From contig NZ_ANLA01000004.1 of the NCBI RefSeq assembly GCF_000348685.1, positions 620,001 to 684,000 of the forward strand: a stretch of DNA of 64,000 nucleotides, written 5' to 3'. Below the pieces are notes generated by a model. The model saw only the letters and a program-made list of their open reading frames with translations, ran no database searches and had not been told where the DNA came from. This DNA comes from Xanthomarina gelatinilytica (GTDB taxonomy: Bacteria > Bacteroidota > Bacteroidia > Flavobacteriales > Flavobacteriaceae). The position numbers were made by a program, and so were the translations under genes. Shown here one piece after another: positions 1 through 7,842 of this stretch. The stretch's first letter is position 1, and every line of letters starts with the position of its first letter.

Positions 1-844
1 CCTCAAAATCACTCAATAGATAATGTAATTGGGCTTTTTTAACAAAATGCTTAGCAATGTCCCTGTTGGTTAACGAATCCTTTTTTTGAAATATTTCTGA
101 AAGATTCAAATGTTTTAAAGCCAATTCATAATTCCCTTTTTTCAATGCCAATTCGTATTCCAGTTGCTGTTTGTTGAACATACCTTTAGAATTAGGAAAA
201 ATGACATCATTATCTAAATTATTGTTGATAGAGGTGTTTAACGCAATTAAACTAGAGGCTTTAAGCGCGTTTAATTTGTCTTTTTGTTTGGTTTCTATAT
301 TTGAAATGTGCTTGGTTTTATCTATCAAATCCAAAACCGATTGGTGCATGCCACGCGTTTGATAAAGCACAGAAAGATTTATGATTCCCGCAATGTACTG
401 GGTATTGTTTTTGTTTTCTTTGGCTAAAGAAAGGTATTGTTTTATGGTGTTTTCGGCATCTGTATAATTGTTGGTTTTGGTGTATAAATTCCCCAAAGGT
501 TTTAGGCAATACTCGATTATATCGTAATCGGAAATACTTGAAAGCCGGTTATCGTTATAACGCTTCCATGCAGTTTCGTAGGTGGAAATTGCCAGATGGA
601 ACCTGTTTATATCTTTTAGATAATAGGCCTTGTTGCAAAGTAAAAATACAAATGCCAAGTGTTCGTCTTTTGTTGAAACTTGCGACTTAAAGTTTGCTTC
701 CTGTTTACTTAATGTTTCAAGGGACTGTATGTTTTTATTGGCTATAAAGGTTTCGGTAGCCGTGTAAATGGATTCTTCCAAATGTTGTGAAAAGGAAAGA
801 TGGCAAATCATGAACATCAATAATCCGTACCATGTTTTTTTCAT
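1..844 (-). CDS. TPR-type secreted protein, 5' part only (3' end outside window)
   Basis: The frame is open from an ATG at 844 down to base 1 with no stop, so about 281 residues are visible and the C-terminus lies outside the window. The first 20 residues (MKKTWYGLLMFMICHLSFSQ) are a clear signal peptide, so the protein is exported. The rest is helical with tetratricopeptide-like repeats, for example around NLYTKTNNYTDAENTIKQYL, followed by a similar helix pair. The start lies 24 bases after the stop of the upstream PKD gene, so the two are probably one operon. Secreted TPR proteins beside PKD/outer-membrane proteins in flavobacteria often carry a C-terminal CHAT protease domain, but that part is not visible, so CHAT is only a guess. 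The function is unknown. Confidence 0.7.
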   Translation of the reverse strand, partial: MKKTWYGLLMFMICHLSFSQHLEESIYTATETFIANKNIQSLETLSKQEANFKSQVSTKDEHLAFVFLLCNKAYYLKDINRFHLAISTYETAWKRYNDNRLSSISDYDIIEYCLKPLGNLYTKTNNYTDAENTIKQYLSLAKENKNNTQYIAGIINLSVLYQTRGMHQSVLDLIDKTKHISNIETKQKDKLNALKASSLIALNTSINNNLDNDVIFPNSKGMFNKQQLEYELALKKGNYELALKHLNLSEIFQKKDSLTNRDIAKHFVKKAQLHYLLSDFE

Positions 845-868
845 AGGAAGCTGTTTCACATAGGTTTT

Positions 869-2824
869 TTAAAATTTCCAAATGGCGTAGAATTGCCAAT
901 AACTAAAATCCTGTTTAAAATTCAGGACATATCGTGCGCCAATACTTGGGCCAATTCTAGCAAATCCAGCAGTAACATCTACTAACAAGCCTGTTCTAAA
1001 ATTGGTAAAGCCGTTTTTGTTCTCGTTGGAATAGGTAGCGCTGTTCATTAAAAAATTGTCAGTGACACCTTCAAACTGTTCTACCAAAACGTTTTGGGTT
1101 TGCTTCTCGCTTATGCTAAACATGCCTTGCAATCCTGCTCCAACGCCTATGTAATTATTTATGTTGTAACGCACAAGAACAGGGATTTCCCAGTCCACAT
1201 TGTGATAGCTGTTATTGGTTGTGGTGCGTTGTAAAAACAGTAAACCTTGCGCGCTGTCAACCAATTCATCGGTTGTTTCAGTGTCATCACTGTATTTGTG
1301 AAAACTGTTCAATAGCTCCGCTTGCCAATACCATCTATAGGATTTATAGGGCGAGATGGTGGCCCCAAGAAAGTAACTTTCGGAGTTTTTTAGATCTGGG
1401 AAAGCATTATAGCCCACTTTGGCTCCTATGGAAATGCCAGGAGCAAACCTGGTTGTGGAATAATTGGTGATGATGGGTTCGTTTTTATCAAAGATAATGG
1501 CTGTCCTGCTTTTGGTTTTTTGTTTATGAAAATCTTTGGCAAACTTAATATGGTATGTAACAAAGCCTTTGGTGGAATCGTATTCCTTCACATTTTTTTG
1601 TTCACTACCTGGTAAGTATATGTTTTTAAAGGTGAAAATGGCTTGGGTATCTGTAAAGGTGGTATCCAAACAACTGTAATTTACTTCTTCTTTTGGGCAG
1701 ATGTCACATTTGGGATACATGTCTGTAACCTCAATAGTCGATTTGTCCAACATGTCTGGAATATCGGTTTCCAAACGAATGGTTCTTGCTGGTCCTTCAC
1801 CATTATTTTGAAATTTGATTTTATACTTTAAGGTTTTAAAACGTACCGTTCTATAACTCATAAACGTACCATTGCTGGCCATCCTGTTGGGATCGTGAGA
1901 GGTTACAATTTCCATCTCCATGTCCTTTACCTTGTGGTTGTCAAAATTAACATCTGGCACATACACACCACGTATGGAAATAATGGCACTTGTGTCCTTG
2001 AGCATTTCTGGAGGTGTTTTTAGGGTAAAAAACAAATGGCGCTCTTCATTGGGTTTTAAATTGTTGAATTCAAATTGCTCGTAGTTCCTGTAATAAGATT
2101 TCGATTCTTCCAAGGTTAATGGCAAATTGGTTTTTATGGTGGAATCCTGTGGTTTGGCTTTTAGGTTTAAAACATCTTTTTCAGCTGAAGCCAATAAGGA
2201 ATATTCAAAATCATCTATGGCATTTGTGTAAACAAAATTGGCTTTTGGAGTGCGTTTTTCGTTGTGGTAAGCTCTTATGTCTTCCATTATAAAATTGTCT
2301 GCTTTGTATTTATGTTCGTTGTAAAAGAGGAACAGTTTACCGTTTGTGGTATCATTCAAGTAGTTTTTATAGCTCATAATCACAACAATGTCTTCTTCTG
2401 GCATCGGTTCCCTGTTGCGTTGAAGCATGAAATCTTCGGTCATGGAAGCACTGTCGTTTGCTGAAGCATCAGCTTGGGTAACCGTTATTTTTTTTGGTCT
2501 GGAACTAGGTGGTTTTCCAGTGTCGTAATGATTGGTGGCCCAAAGCTTCACTTCGTAATCGCCAGGACTTTTATAGCTGTGTTTCGGGTTTTTTTCCTTG
2601 CTGTAAGTGCCATCGTCAAATTCCCAATAATAGGTATAAAACGCTTTTGGAGCACCAGCAATTTGTTCTAGGGTTGGGGTTTCCGGTGAAAATTGAATGG
2701 CATCCCCTTCTACTTGATGAATTATCCTTGCCACACGTGGAATACTATCTTGAGAGCGTACTTTTTGTGCAGAAAGCCATTGAAAACAACAGCATAAAAG
2801 AATAAAAGTAAAAAATGATCTCAT
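869..2824 (-). CDS. PKD-domain protein with C-terminal outer-membrane-like region
   Basis: Secreted protein of 651 residues from the chosen start. The frame extends 11 codons upstream, but the ATG at 2824 gives a textbook signal peptide (MRSFFTFILLCCCFQWLSAQ). Residues about 30-105 form a PKD domain with the diagnostic WEFDDG and YKSPGDYEVKL segments. The middle looks like the conserved-repeat Ig-like region of bacteroidotal surface proteins (NNGEGPARTIRLETDIPDMLD). It also has two C-x-x-C pairs close together (CDICPKEEVNYSC). The last 180 residues alternate hydrophobic and aromatic residues and end in WQFYAIWKF, as in outer-membrane beta-barrel proteins. It is probably co-transcribed with the downstream TPR gene and separated from the upstream lipoprotein gene by a terminator. 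Substrate and role are unknown. Confidence 0.8.
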   Translation of the reverse strand: MRSFFTFILLCCCFQWLSAQKVRSQDSIPRVARIIHQVEGDAIQFSPETPTLEQIAGAPKAFYTYYWEFDDGTYSKEKNPKHSYKSPGDYEVKLWATNHYDTGKPPSSRPKKITVTQADASANDSASMTEDFMLQRNREPMPEEDIVVIMSYKNYLNDTTNGKLFLFYNEHKYKADNFIMEDIRAYHNEKRTPKANFVYTNAIDDFEYSLLASAEKDVLNLKAKPQDSTIKTNLPLTLEESKSYYRNYEQFEFNNLKPNEERHLFFTLKTPPEMLKDTSAIISIRGVYVPDVNFDNHKVKDMEMEIVTSHDPNRMASNGTFMSYRTVRFKTLKYKIKFQNNGEGPARTIRLETDIPDMLDKSTIEVTDMYPKCDICPKEEVNYSCLDTTFTDTQAIFTFKNIYLPGSEQKNVKEYDSTKGFVTYHIKFAKDFHKQKTKSRTAIIFDKNEPIITNYSTTRFAPGISIGAKVGYNAFPDLKNSESYFLGATISPYKSYRWYWQAELLNSFHKYSDDTETTDELVDSAQGLLFLQRTTTNNSYHNVDWEIPVLVRYNINNYIGVGAGLQGMFSISEKQTQNVLVEQFEGVTDNFLMNSATYSNENKNGFTNFRTGLLVDVTAGFARIGPSIGARYVLNFKQDFSYWQFYAIWKF

Positions 2825-2856
2825 GATAAATTCAATTAGGTTCTTGCTAAAATACA

Positions 2857-2887
2857 AAAAGCGATGGTTTTTACAACCATCGCTTTT
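2857..2887 (-). terminator. Intrinsic terminator after the lipoprotein gene
   Basis: A perfect 13-bp stem (AAAAGCGATGGTT with its complement) encloses a 5-base loop. On the minus strand it ends in a short U-rich stretch. It lies between the lipoprotein gene ending at 2900 and the PKD gene starting at 2824, so it separates their transcription. Confidence 0.85.
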
Positions 2888-2899
2888 CTTTAGGTTAAA

Positions 2900-3934
2900 T
2901 TAGGGTAGATTATTGATAATAACTGTCAGTTCTGCTTCTGTAGCTGTATCTGTTTCGTTGAATGAAAAACCAATAATATCGTTTTCTGCAATGGTAACGG
3001 ACTTTACAGCATATCTCCAGTTGCCATTTTCTTCGGTTACAAATATTAAATGGCATTCCAGTCCAATTGGTATTTGGCCATAGTGTTCACTAAACAATCC
3101 AGATTCAGGATCGTAGGTGTCTAAATGTGCCAGTCCGGAATCTTCACCATCGTAGGACAGGTACACAGCACTATTGGTGTTGTTGTATCCTTCTGGAACT
3201 TCCACATTAATAGTGGTTTTTGGTCTAGGATCGTTATAGAACCTGTCTATGTTTGTCCAGCCAAAGTCATTAAAAAAGGCATAATATTCCGTACCTTCAA
3301 CAAACACCCCGTTTTCGCCTTGACCAGCTGGATCGTCTTCCATTTCATCCCAAGTAAGATCTCCGTTTTCATCTATAACGCCTGTCCAAAGAATCATGCT
3401 GTTGTCTGGAGCTCCTGTAAGTCCAGCAGGGACATTTAGCTGTAAAGGACAGTTGGTTTCCAAAGGAACTCCATCTTGTGTGGCTTCCAGAAAGAATTCG
3501 CCTCCAGTAATTAAAAGCGCTTTGTCTCCATTAGGCATCAAACCCATGGTTGGTTTGTTTGTGGTTAACATATTACCTTTTTCAAATACTTCAACATATT
3601 CTAAATCTACCGTTCCAGAAACAGCATTGCCGTTTTTTGTTAAACAGTTTCCGTTTATTGAAATCGTTACCCCATTGTCCGAGGTTAAGGAAATAAGGCC
3701 ATCCTCTGCATTAAATTGAAAATGTTGCGTTACGTTTTCCAAGGCTTGCTCTCTAATATTGGCAAACTCTTGAGCTGACGGTCTATCTGGAGCTGGAACA
3801 TAATCAACATCGTCGTTGGTATCACAACTTGAAAATAATAAGCTTGCCATTAGAAGGGTTCCAAGAAGCTTTTTGGTGTTTTTGTTCACATTTTTAATAA
3901 GTTTAAAATTGTGACTTTGCTTTGTTGTTTTCAT
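2900..3934 (-). CDS. Cell-surface lipoprotein with ZU5-like repeat region
   Basis: 344 residues. The N-terminus is basic, then hydrophobic, and ends in a lipobox (LLMASLLFSSC), so this is a lipoprotein. The cysteine is followed by DTNDD, and an acidic stretch there is typical of surface-exposed Bacteroidota lipoproteins. Residues about 75-150 include NGNAVSGTVDLEYVEVFEKG and a later T-x-G-L-M segment. I recognise this pattern from bacteroidotal ZU5/carboxypeptidase-regulatory-like domains that adorn surface proteins. No catalytic motif is visible. A GGGTAACAAAA promoter-like element lies about 30 bases upstream and is shared with the neighbouring lipoprotein gene. Function unknown. Confidence 0.75.
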   Translation of the reverse strand: MKTTKQSHNFKLIKNVNKNTKKLLGTLLMASLLFSSCDTNDDVDYVPAPDRPSAQEFANIREQALENVTQHFQFNAEDGLISLTSDNGVTISINGNCLTKNGNAVSGTVDLEYVEVFEKGNMLTTNKPTMGLMPNGDKALLITGGEFFLEATQDGVPLETNCPLQLNVPAGLTGAPDNSMILWTGVIDENGDLTWDEMEDDPAGQGENGVFVEGTEYYAFFNDFGWTNIDRFYNDPRPKTTINVEVPEGYNNTNSAVYLSYDGEDSGLAHLDTYDPESGLFSEHYGQIPIGLECHLIFVTEENGNWRYAVKSVTIAENDIIGFSFNETDTATEAELTVIINNLP

Positions 3935-3964
3935 AATTAAATAGGATTTAAATTGTTATTCATG

Positions 3965-3996
3965 TTTATATAAATAGGGCAACTGTTTTGTTACCC
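3965..3996 (-). promoter_or_regulatory. Putative ECF-sigma promoter, copy A
   Basis: Read on the minus strand, GGGTAACAAAA is followed after exactly 15 bases by TATAAA, 30 bases before the ATG of the lipoprotein gene. The same two boxes with identical spacing occur upstream of the next gene (4746-4777). The -35-like element GGTAAC resembles ECF-family -35 boxes. Assignment to the adjacent sigma factor is inferred. Confidence 0.55.
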
Positions 3997-4118
3997 TATT
4001 TTTTGATTTTTTTTAGACCTTTCATAAATTTGAAGAGTATTTGCTGTCAAATTATTTTTAAGTTGACTTTGGTTTCAAAAAGACACTTTAAAAAACCACA
4101 AACCTGAAGACGGAGTTT

Positions 4119-4709
4119 TTAATAAACTTTAAAGCCTAAAGGAATATAAGGCTGGGCAAAATCTTGGACTGGGCCACCAGAGCCATAGAAATTTGAACTT
4201 AAAAACTCAACACTTCCCTGACCAATAGGATATGGAACGTTGGAATAATCTGCTTTTCGCAACACACGCCCTATGGTTTCGTTTAATGCAGAATAGTTGT
4301 TTATGGTGCGTACAACTTTTATAATATCTCCAGTATTTACAGGAATTGGAGTTATGTTTTGATAATCCAGTTGTGCTTGAGAAAAGGTGTGTAATCCAGA
4401 ATACGAAGTGTTTGAGGTTTCATTTATTACCTCCATGATGTAATCTCCTGTCCAAGTACTTGGATTTTGGTATCCAATACTGCAAATTTCTCCAATGGCA
4501 TTAATTCTTATACGGTATTCATGCGTTTCTAGGTCCATATATTCCGGTAAATCATCATAACCGTTTGAAGAAGAAAAAACATTGGTAATGATAGAGCTTA
4601 CATAAGTGTTTTCGCAAACATTGTTTGTAGCGTCATCGTCGCTATCGCAAGATGAAAAAGTAAATAAACTTATAAGTGCTAGACATGCAATATTTTTTAA
4701 TTGTTTCAT
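4119..4709 (-). CDS. Hypothetical lipoprotein
   Basis: 196 residues. MKQLKNIACLALISLF runs into the lipobox FTFSSC followed by DSDDD, which indicates an acylated, probably surface-exposed lipoprotein. The remainder is beta-rich with many Asn, Ser and Tyr residues (for example NVFSSSNGYDDLPEYMDLE) and shows no domain I recognise. It is transcribed in the same direction as its neighbours but has its own upstream GGGTAACAAAA-N15-TATAAA element, so it is probably transcribed independently and co-regulated with the other lipoprotein gene. I see no terminator in the 184 bases after it. Confidence 0.7.
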   Translation of the reverse strand: MKQLKNIACLALISLFTFSSCDSDDDATNNVCENTYVSSIITNVFSSSNGYDDLPEYMDLETHEYRIRINAIGEICSIGYQNPSTWTGDYIMEVINETSNTSYSGLHTFSQAQLDYQNITPIPVNTGDIIKVVRTINNYSALNETIGRVLRKADYSNVPYPIGQGSVEFLSSNFYGSGGPVQDFAQPYIPLGFKVY

Positions 4710-4745
4710 AATGTATTGTTTTAAGGGTTAATTTGTTTTTACACC

Positions 4746-4777
4746 TTTATATCAATACCATAATTATTTTGTTACCC
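4746..4777 (-). promoter_or_regulatory. Putative ECF-sigma promoter, copy B
   Basis: GGGTAACAAAA, 15 bases, then TATAAA on the minus strand, ending 37 bases before the lipoprotein start codon at 4709. Both boxes match copy A (3965-3996) exactly, while the 15-base spacers differ. That suggests selection on the boxes rather than a recent duplication. Confidence 0.55.
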
Positions 4778-4835
4778 TATTTTTTTGTTTTTTTATTAAA
4801 GCACCTTTAGTTACTGGTTGATTTATATTAAAAAA

Positions 4836-4862
4836 AAGACCCTTCAAATACATGAAGAGTCC
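4836..4862 (-). terminator. Intrinsic terminator after the small secreted-protein gene
   Basis: On the minus strand GACTCTTC pairs, with one mismatch, with GAAGGGTC across an 8-base loop. A run of seven or more T follows. It lies about 50 bases after the stop of the gene ending at 4913. Confidence 0.7.
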
Positions 4863-4912
4863 CTTTTCACTGAATTGGTTTTTACCATTCAGTTCCCGAT
4901 TAATAGCAATCT

Positions 4913-5389
4913 TTATTTCTTTACTCGGGCTTTTTTTCTTGGAGTTCCTTTAACAACACCACTAATAATCACTTTTGAAGTAACAATCTCGCCTTTGGCA
5001 ATAAGTTGGATCATTCTGTTGGCATCGTCTTCAGAAGAAGAAAATCCTTTAGCATAGCCATAGGTGCTTTCTACTTCCCAAAAATACAATCTGTTACTGT
5101 TGTCTTCGGCTTCATAATTAAGCATATAAAAGCTTTCAATTTTTTTCTCAAGAACCACCTCGCCTGCACTAACTAATGCAATCATTTTATTGGCGTGCTC
5201 TAAATTTAATGAGGTTCCTGAATACGTACTTTTGTTGGTTGTTACATTCCAGTCGAATACCTGAACCATGTTTTCTTTAGAAATTGTTACCACTTCATTA
5301 AAAGTGTTGAGGATCTTGTTGTTTTCAGTAGCGTTGATACATAATATGGAAAAGGCTACCATTGCGATACTTAATATTGATTTTTTCAT
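4913..5389 (-). CDS. Small secreted protein with two internal repeats
   Basis: 158 residues with a signal peptide (MKKSILSIAMVAFSILCINA), so it is probably periplasmic or secreted. The mature part contains a visible two-fold repeat: LEHANKMIALVSAGEVVLEKKI near residues 72-93 and EDDANRMIQLIAKGEIVTSKVI near residues 122-143, with the shared pattern A-N-[KR]-M-I-x-L-[VI]-x-x-G-E-[VI]-V. The C-terminus is very basic (TPRKKARVKK), as if it bound something acidic. I do not recognise the family. It is divergently oriented from the sigma-factor gene across a 139-base gap that carries a GGGTAACAATT element. It may be a target of that sigma factor. Confidence 0.65.
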   Translation of the reverse strand: MKKSILSIAMVAFSILCINATENNKILNTFNEVVTISKENMVQVFDWNVTTNKSTYSGTSLNLEHANKMIALVSAGEVVLEKKIESFYMLNYEAEDNSNRLYFWEVESTYGYAKGFSSSEDDANRMIQLIAKGEIVTSKVIISGVVKGTPRKKARVKK

Positions 5390-5451
5390 GACTTAAAAAT
5401 TTAATGGATTAATTAATTTTTTGTTTGTATGGCTTTTTCTGCCCTTACAAC

Positions 5452-5484
5452 CTGATATCAAAACCTTTTTGAAATTGTTACCCA
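5452..5484 (-). promoter_or_regulatory. Putative ECF-sigma promoter, copy C (weaker)
   Basis: On the minus strand GGGTAACAATT is followed after 16 bases by TATCAG, 62 bases before the start codon at 5389. The -35-like box matches copies A and B for GGGTAACAA, but the -10-like box is weaker and the spacing is one base longer. It lies in the divergent region with the sigma-factor gene and could also affect that gene. Confidence 0.4.
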
Positions 5485-5528
5485 TAAATCTGAAACTTTT
5501 TTTACTTTAGTAGAAAATACAAGGGTTC

Positions 5529-6110
5529 ATGAGCCATAAAAAAAATCACGAAGACCAAAAATATATCGATGGATTGGTTCAAAACAATGCGTTTGTTATT
5601 CAAACCATTTACGATAAGTTTGCCCCAAAGGTTATAAACTACATCAAACAGAACAGTGGCGATGTTGCCAATGCCAAAGATGTTATCCAGGAAACCATTA
5701 TTACCATTTACCATCAAGCAACCGAAAAAGGTCTGCAACTAACTTGTCCGTTCGACGCGTATTTTTTCTTGTTATGTAAACGCAAATGGCTGAACCAGTT
5801 AAAAAAAAGAGGCAAAAAAGAGGTAACAATTAACGAAGAGGTGCTATCTAAGGATGACGACGCTCAAGAACTGGCTTTTGAAACCAGCTTATTTGAACAG
5901 CAACACAGTTTGTTTAAGGACATGTTTCAAAAATTGGGTCAAGCCTGTAAAGACTTGCTGACAGCCACTTTTAAAATAAAATCCATGGAAAAAGTTGCCG
6001 AAAGCCTAGGCGTAACCTATGCCTATGCCAGAAAAAAGAAGTCCTTATGTATAGGGAAACTCACCAAAATGGTTCAAGAGTCACCACGTTATAAAAACCT
6101 AAAACCGTAA
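5529..6110 (+). CDS. ECF-type RNA polymerase sigma factor (sigma-70 family)
   Basis: 193 residues. Region 2 is visible at about residues 22-85: FVIQTIYDKFAPKVINYIKQ, then the DVIQETIITIYHQ segment (typical region 2.2 D-x-x-Q-E) and FLLCKRKWLNQLKKRGKK. A weak region 4 helix-turn-helix covers about residues 140-180 (MEKVAESLGVTYAYARKKKSLCIGKL). Length and two-domain layout fit ECF sigma factors, which redirect core RNA polymerase in response to stress or envelope signals. The stop is followed two bases later by the start of a membrane-anchored TPR gene, so the two form an operon. That partner is in the position where anti-sigma factors usually sit. Possible targets are the three divergent genes with GGGTAACAA elements. 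Confidence 0.85.
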   Translation: MSHKKNHEDQKYIDGLVQNNAFVIQTIYDKFAPKVINYIKQNSGDVANAKDVIQETIITIYHQATEKGLQLTCPFDAYFFLLCKRKWLNQLKKRGKKEVTINEEVLSKDDDAQELAFETSLFEQQHSLFKDMFQKLGQACKDLLTATFKIKSMEKVAESLGVTYAYARKKKSLCIGKLTKMVQESPRYKNLKP

Positions 6111-6112
6111 CC

Positions 6113-6844
6113 ATGCAAGACCAAGATTTTATATTATTTGAAGACTACCTTTCGGGATATTTGTCTTTAGAAGAGAAACAGGCTTTTGAAACAAGATTGG
6201 AAAATGATGCCCCTTTTAACAAAGCTTTTGAAGCCTATAAGGAAACTTCTGGTTTTTTGGAACATCATATTAAAAACACAGCAGGGACCGAAGCTTTCAA
6301 AGCCAATTTAGAACGTGTTTCATCTGCTTATTTTAACAAACAAGTACCTTCAAAAACCAAACGGATGAACCCTTGGTATTACTCTATGGCAGCTGCAGCT
6401 ATTTTGGCCATTGGGTTTTTTATAGCACAACAATTTTCAAGTCCTGTTTACGATGATTTTGCCAATTACGGAACCATCAGTTTAACGGTTAGAGGGACAC
6501 AAAACAATTTAACAACCAAAGCAGAAACAGCCTTTAACAACCATAATTACAAAGATGCTGAAAGATATTTTTTAGACATGTTGGAAACAGACAAAGACAA
6601 TATAGAATTACAGCTTTACAGAGCCGTGTCCTTAGTTGAACTGAATAAGTACGACGAAGCAGATAAACTCTACAACAACATCATACAAACCCCTTCGGTT
6701 TATAAAAACAAAGCCATTTGGTATTTGGCATTGAGTAAATTAAAGCAAGGAGACGAAGAGGCTTGTGTGAATGTGTTGAAAACCCTTCCCGAAGAAGCAG
6801 AAGATTACCAACAGGCGCAAGAACTCATTGATAAACTGGATTAA
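6113..6844 (+). CDS. Single-pass membrane protein with TPR domain, possible anti-sigma factor
   Basis: 243 residues. The N-terminal region of about 85 residues (DFILFEDYLSGYLSLEEKQAFETRL) resembles the zinc-less anti-sigma-like N-terminus common in Bacteroidota, in which a short helical cytosolic domain senses or binds a sigma factor. One transmembrane helix follows at about residues 88-105 (WYYSMAAAAILAIGFFIA). The C-terminal part is TPR-like (TAFNNHNYKDAERYFLDML, then DEADKLYNNIIQ) and should lie in the periplasm. It follows the sigma gene by two bases. The anti-sigma role is inferred from position and topology and is not proven by a motif. Confidence 0.7.
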   Translation: MQDQDFILFEDYLSGYLSLEEKQAFETRLENDAPFNKAFEAYKETSGFLEHHIKNTAGTEAFKANLERVSSAYFNKQVPSKTKRMNPWYYSMAAAAILAIGFFIAQQFSSPVYDDFANYGTISLTVRGTQNNLTTKAETAFNNHNYKDAERYFLDMLETDKDNIELQLYRAVSLVELNKYDEADKLYNNIIQTPSVYKNKAIWYLALSKLKQGDEEACVNVLKTLPEEAEDYQQAQELIDKLD

Positions 6845-6905
6845 AATGAGGCACAAAGTTGTTTAAAAAGTTAATCCGAAGAGTTGGGTCGCTTTAGAGG
6901 AATGC

Positions 6906-6938
6906 AACCCATAGCACGCAGTTGCAATGGGTTTTTTA
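6906..6938 (+). terminator. Terminator of the sigma-factor operon
   Basis: AACCCAT pairs with ATGGGTT, followed by TTTTT. A second stem (GCAAC/GTTGC) can form inside or as an alternative. It is located 61 bases after the TPR gene stop. Confidence 0.7.
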
Positions 6939-7061
6939 TAAGCAATATCCAAACAGACCTGTCAATCTGGAAATTTCGGGATAAAACCTAATAGGTTTAA
7001 AGTTTTCAATATTTCAGTATAAAACACGAAAAGTCCTTAAGGTTATTTGTGAAAGAACCCA

Positions 7062-7069
7062 TACTTTTG
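7062..7069 (+). promoter_or_regulatory. Bacteroidota -7 box (TACTTTTG) before the TatD-like gene
   Basis: TACTTTTG matches TAnnTTTG and ends four bases before the ATG at 7074. With the usual 5-7 base distance to the transcription start, the mRNA would have almost no leader. No good -33 TTTG lies 19 bases upstream. Confidence 0.45.
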
Positions 7070-7073
7070 CAAC

Positions 7074-7841
7074 ATGATAATAACCGATACACATACCCAT
7101 TTATATAGCGAAGCGTTTGCTGATGACAGAAATGAGATGATACAAAGAGCCATAGATGCTGGCGTATCGCGTTTTTTTATTCCAGCCATAGATTCTACAT
7201 ATACAGAAGCCATGTTGCAATTGGAAAAAGACTTTCCACTACATGTATTTTTAATGATGGGGCTGCATCCTACATCAGTAAAAGAAAATTATCAGGAGGA
7301 ATTGGCTCTAGTAGAAGCTCAGTTGGCCAAACGTGACTTTTATGCCATAGGCGAAATTGGGATCGATTTGTACTGGGACACATCCACATTGGAGATTCAA
7401 AAGAAAGCCTTTAAGCATCAAATCCAATTGGCCAAGAAATACAAACTACCCATTGTAATACATTGTCGCGATGCCTTCGATGACATTTTTGAAGTTCTGG
7501 AAGAAGAGAAAAGCGATGATTTATTTGGTATTTTCCATTGTTTCACAGGAACTTTGGAACAAGCCAAACGTGCCATTTCCTTTAATATGAAATTGGGCAT
7601 AGGAGGTGTGGTTACTTTTAAAAACGGAAAAATAGACCAATTTCTCGATCTCATAGATTTAAAACATATTGTTTTGGAAACCGATTCGCCTTATTTGGCG
7701 CCAAAACCTTATCGAGGCAAACGCAATGAAAGCAGTTACATAATTAAGGTATTGGAAAAACTATCGGAACTTTATGCCTTGCCTCAAGAAAAAATTGCCG
7801 AAATTACCACTCAAAATTCTAAAGACATCTTTAAAATATAG
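7074..7841 (+). CDS. TatD family metal-dependent hydrolase (DNase)
   Basis: 255 residues, the full family length. It has the metal-binding TDTHTHLY motif at residues 4-11, the G-E-I-G-I-D-L-Y segment near residue 94, PIVIHCRDAFDD near 126, FHCFTGT near 152 and ETDSPYLAPKPYRGKRNESSY near 201-221. Together these are the TIM-barrel amidohydrolase ligands of the TatD family. Members are cytoplasmic metal-dependent 3'-5' nucleases, or D-aminoacyl-tRNA deacylases in some lineages. The stop is followed one base later by the asparaginase start, so the two are probably co-transcribed. A TACTTTTG box lies directly before the ATG. The family is certain, the exact substrate less so. Confidence 0.93.
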   Translation: MIITDTHTHLYSEAFADDRNEMIQRAIDAGVSRFFIPAIDSTYTEAMLQLEKDFPLHVFLMMGLHPTSVKENYQEELALVEAQLAKRDFYAIGEIGIDLYWDTSTLEIQKKAFKHQIQLAKKYKLPIVIHCRDAFDDIFEVLEEEKSDDLFGIFHCFTGTLEQAKRAISFNMKLGIGGVVTFKNGKIDQFLDLIDLKHIVLETDSPYLAPKPYRGKRNESSYIIKVLEKLSELYALPQEKIAEITTQNSKDIFKI

Positions 7842-7842
7842 T

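Noticed and set aside
3971-3996. Inverted repeat ATAGGGCAAC/GTTACCCTAT as an operator
   Set aside because: It occurs only at copy A of the shared promoter element and not at copy B, so the palindrome is probably coincidental.
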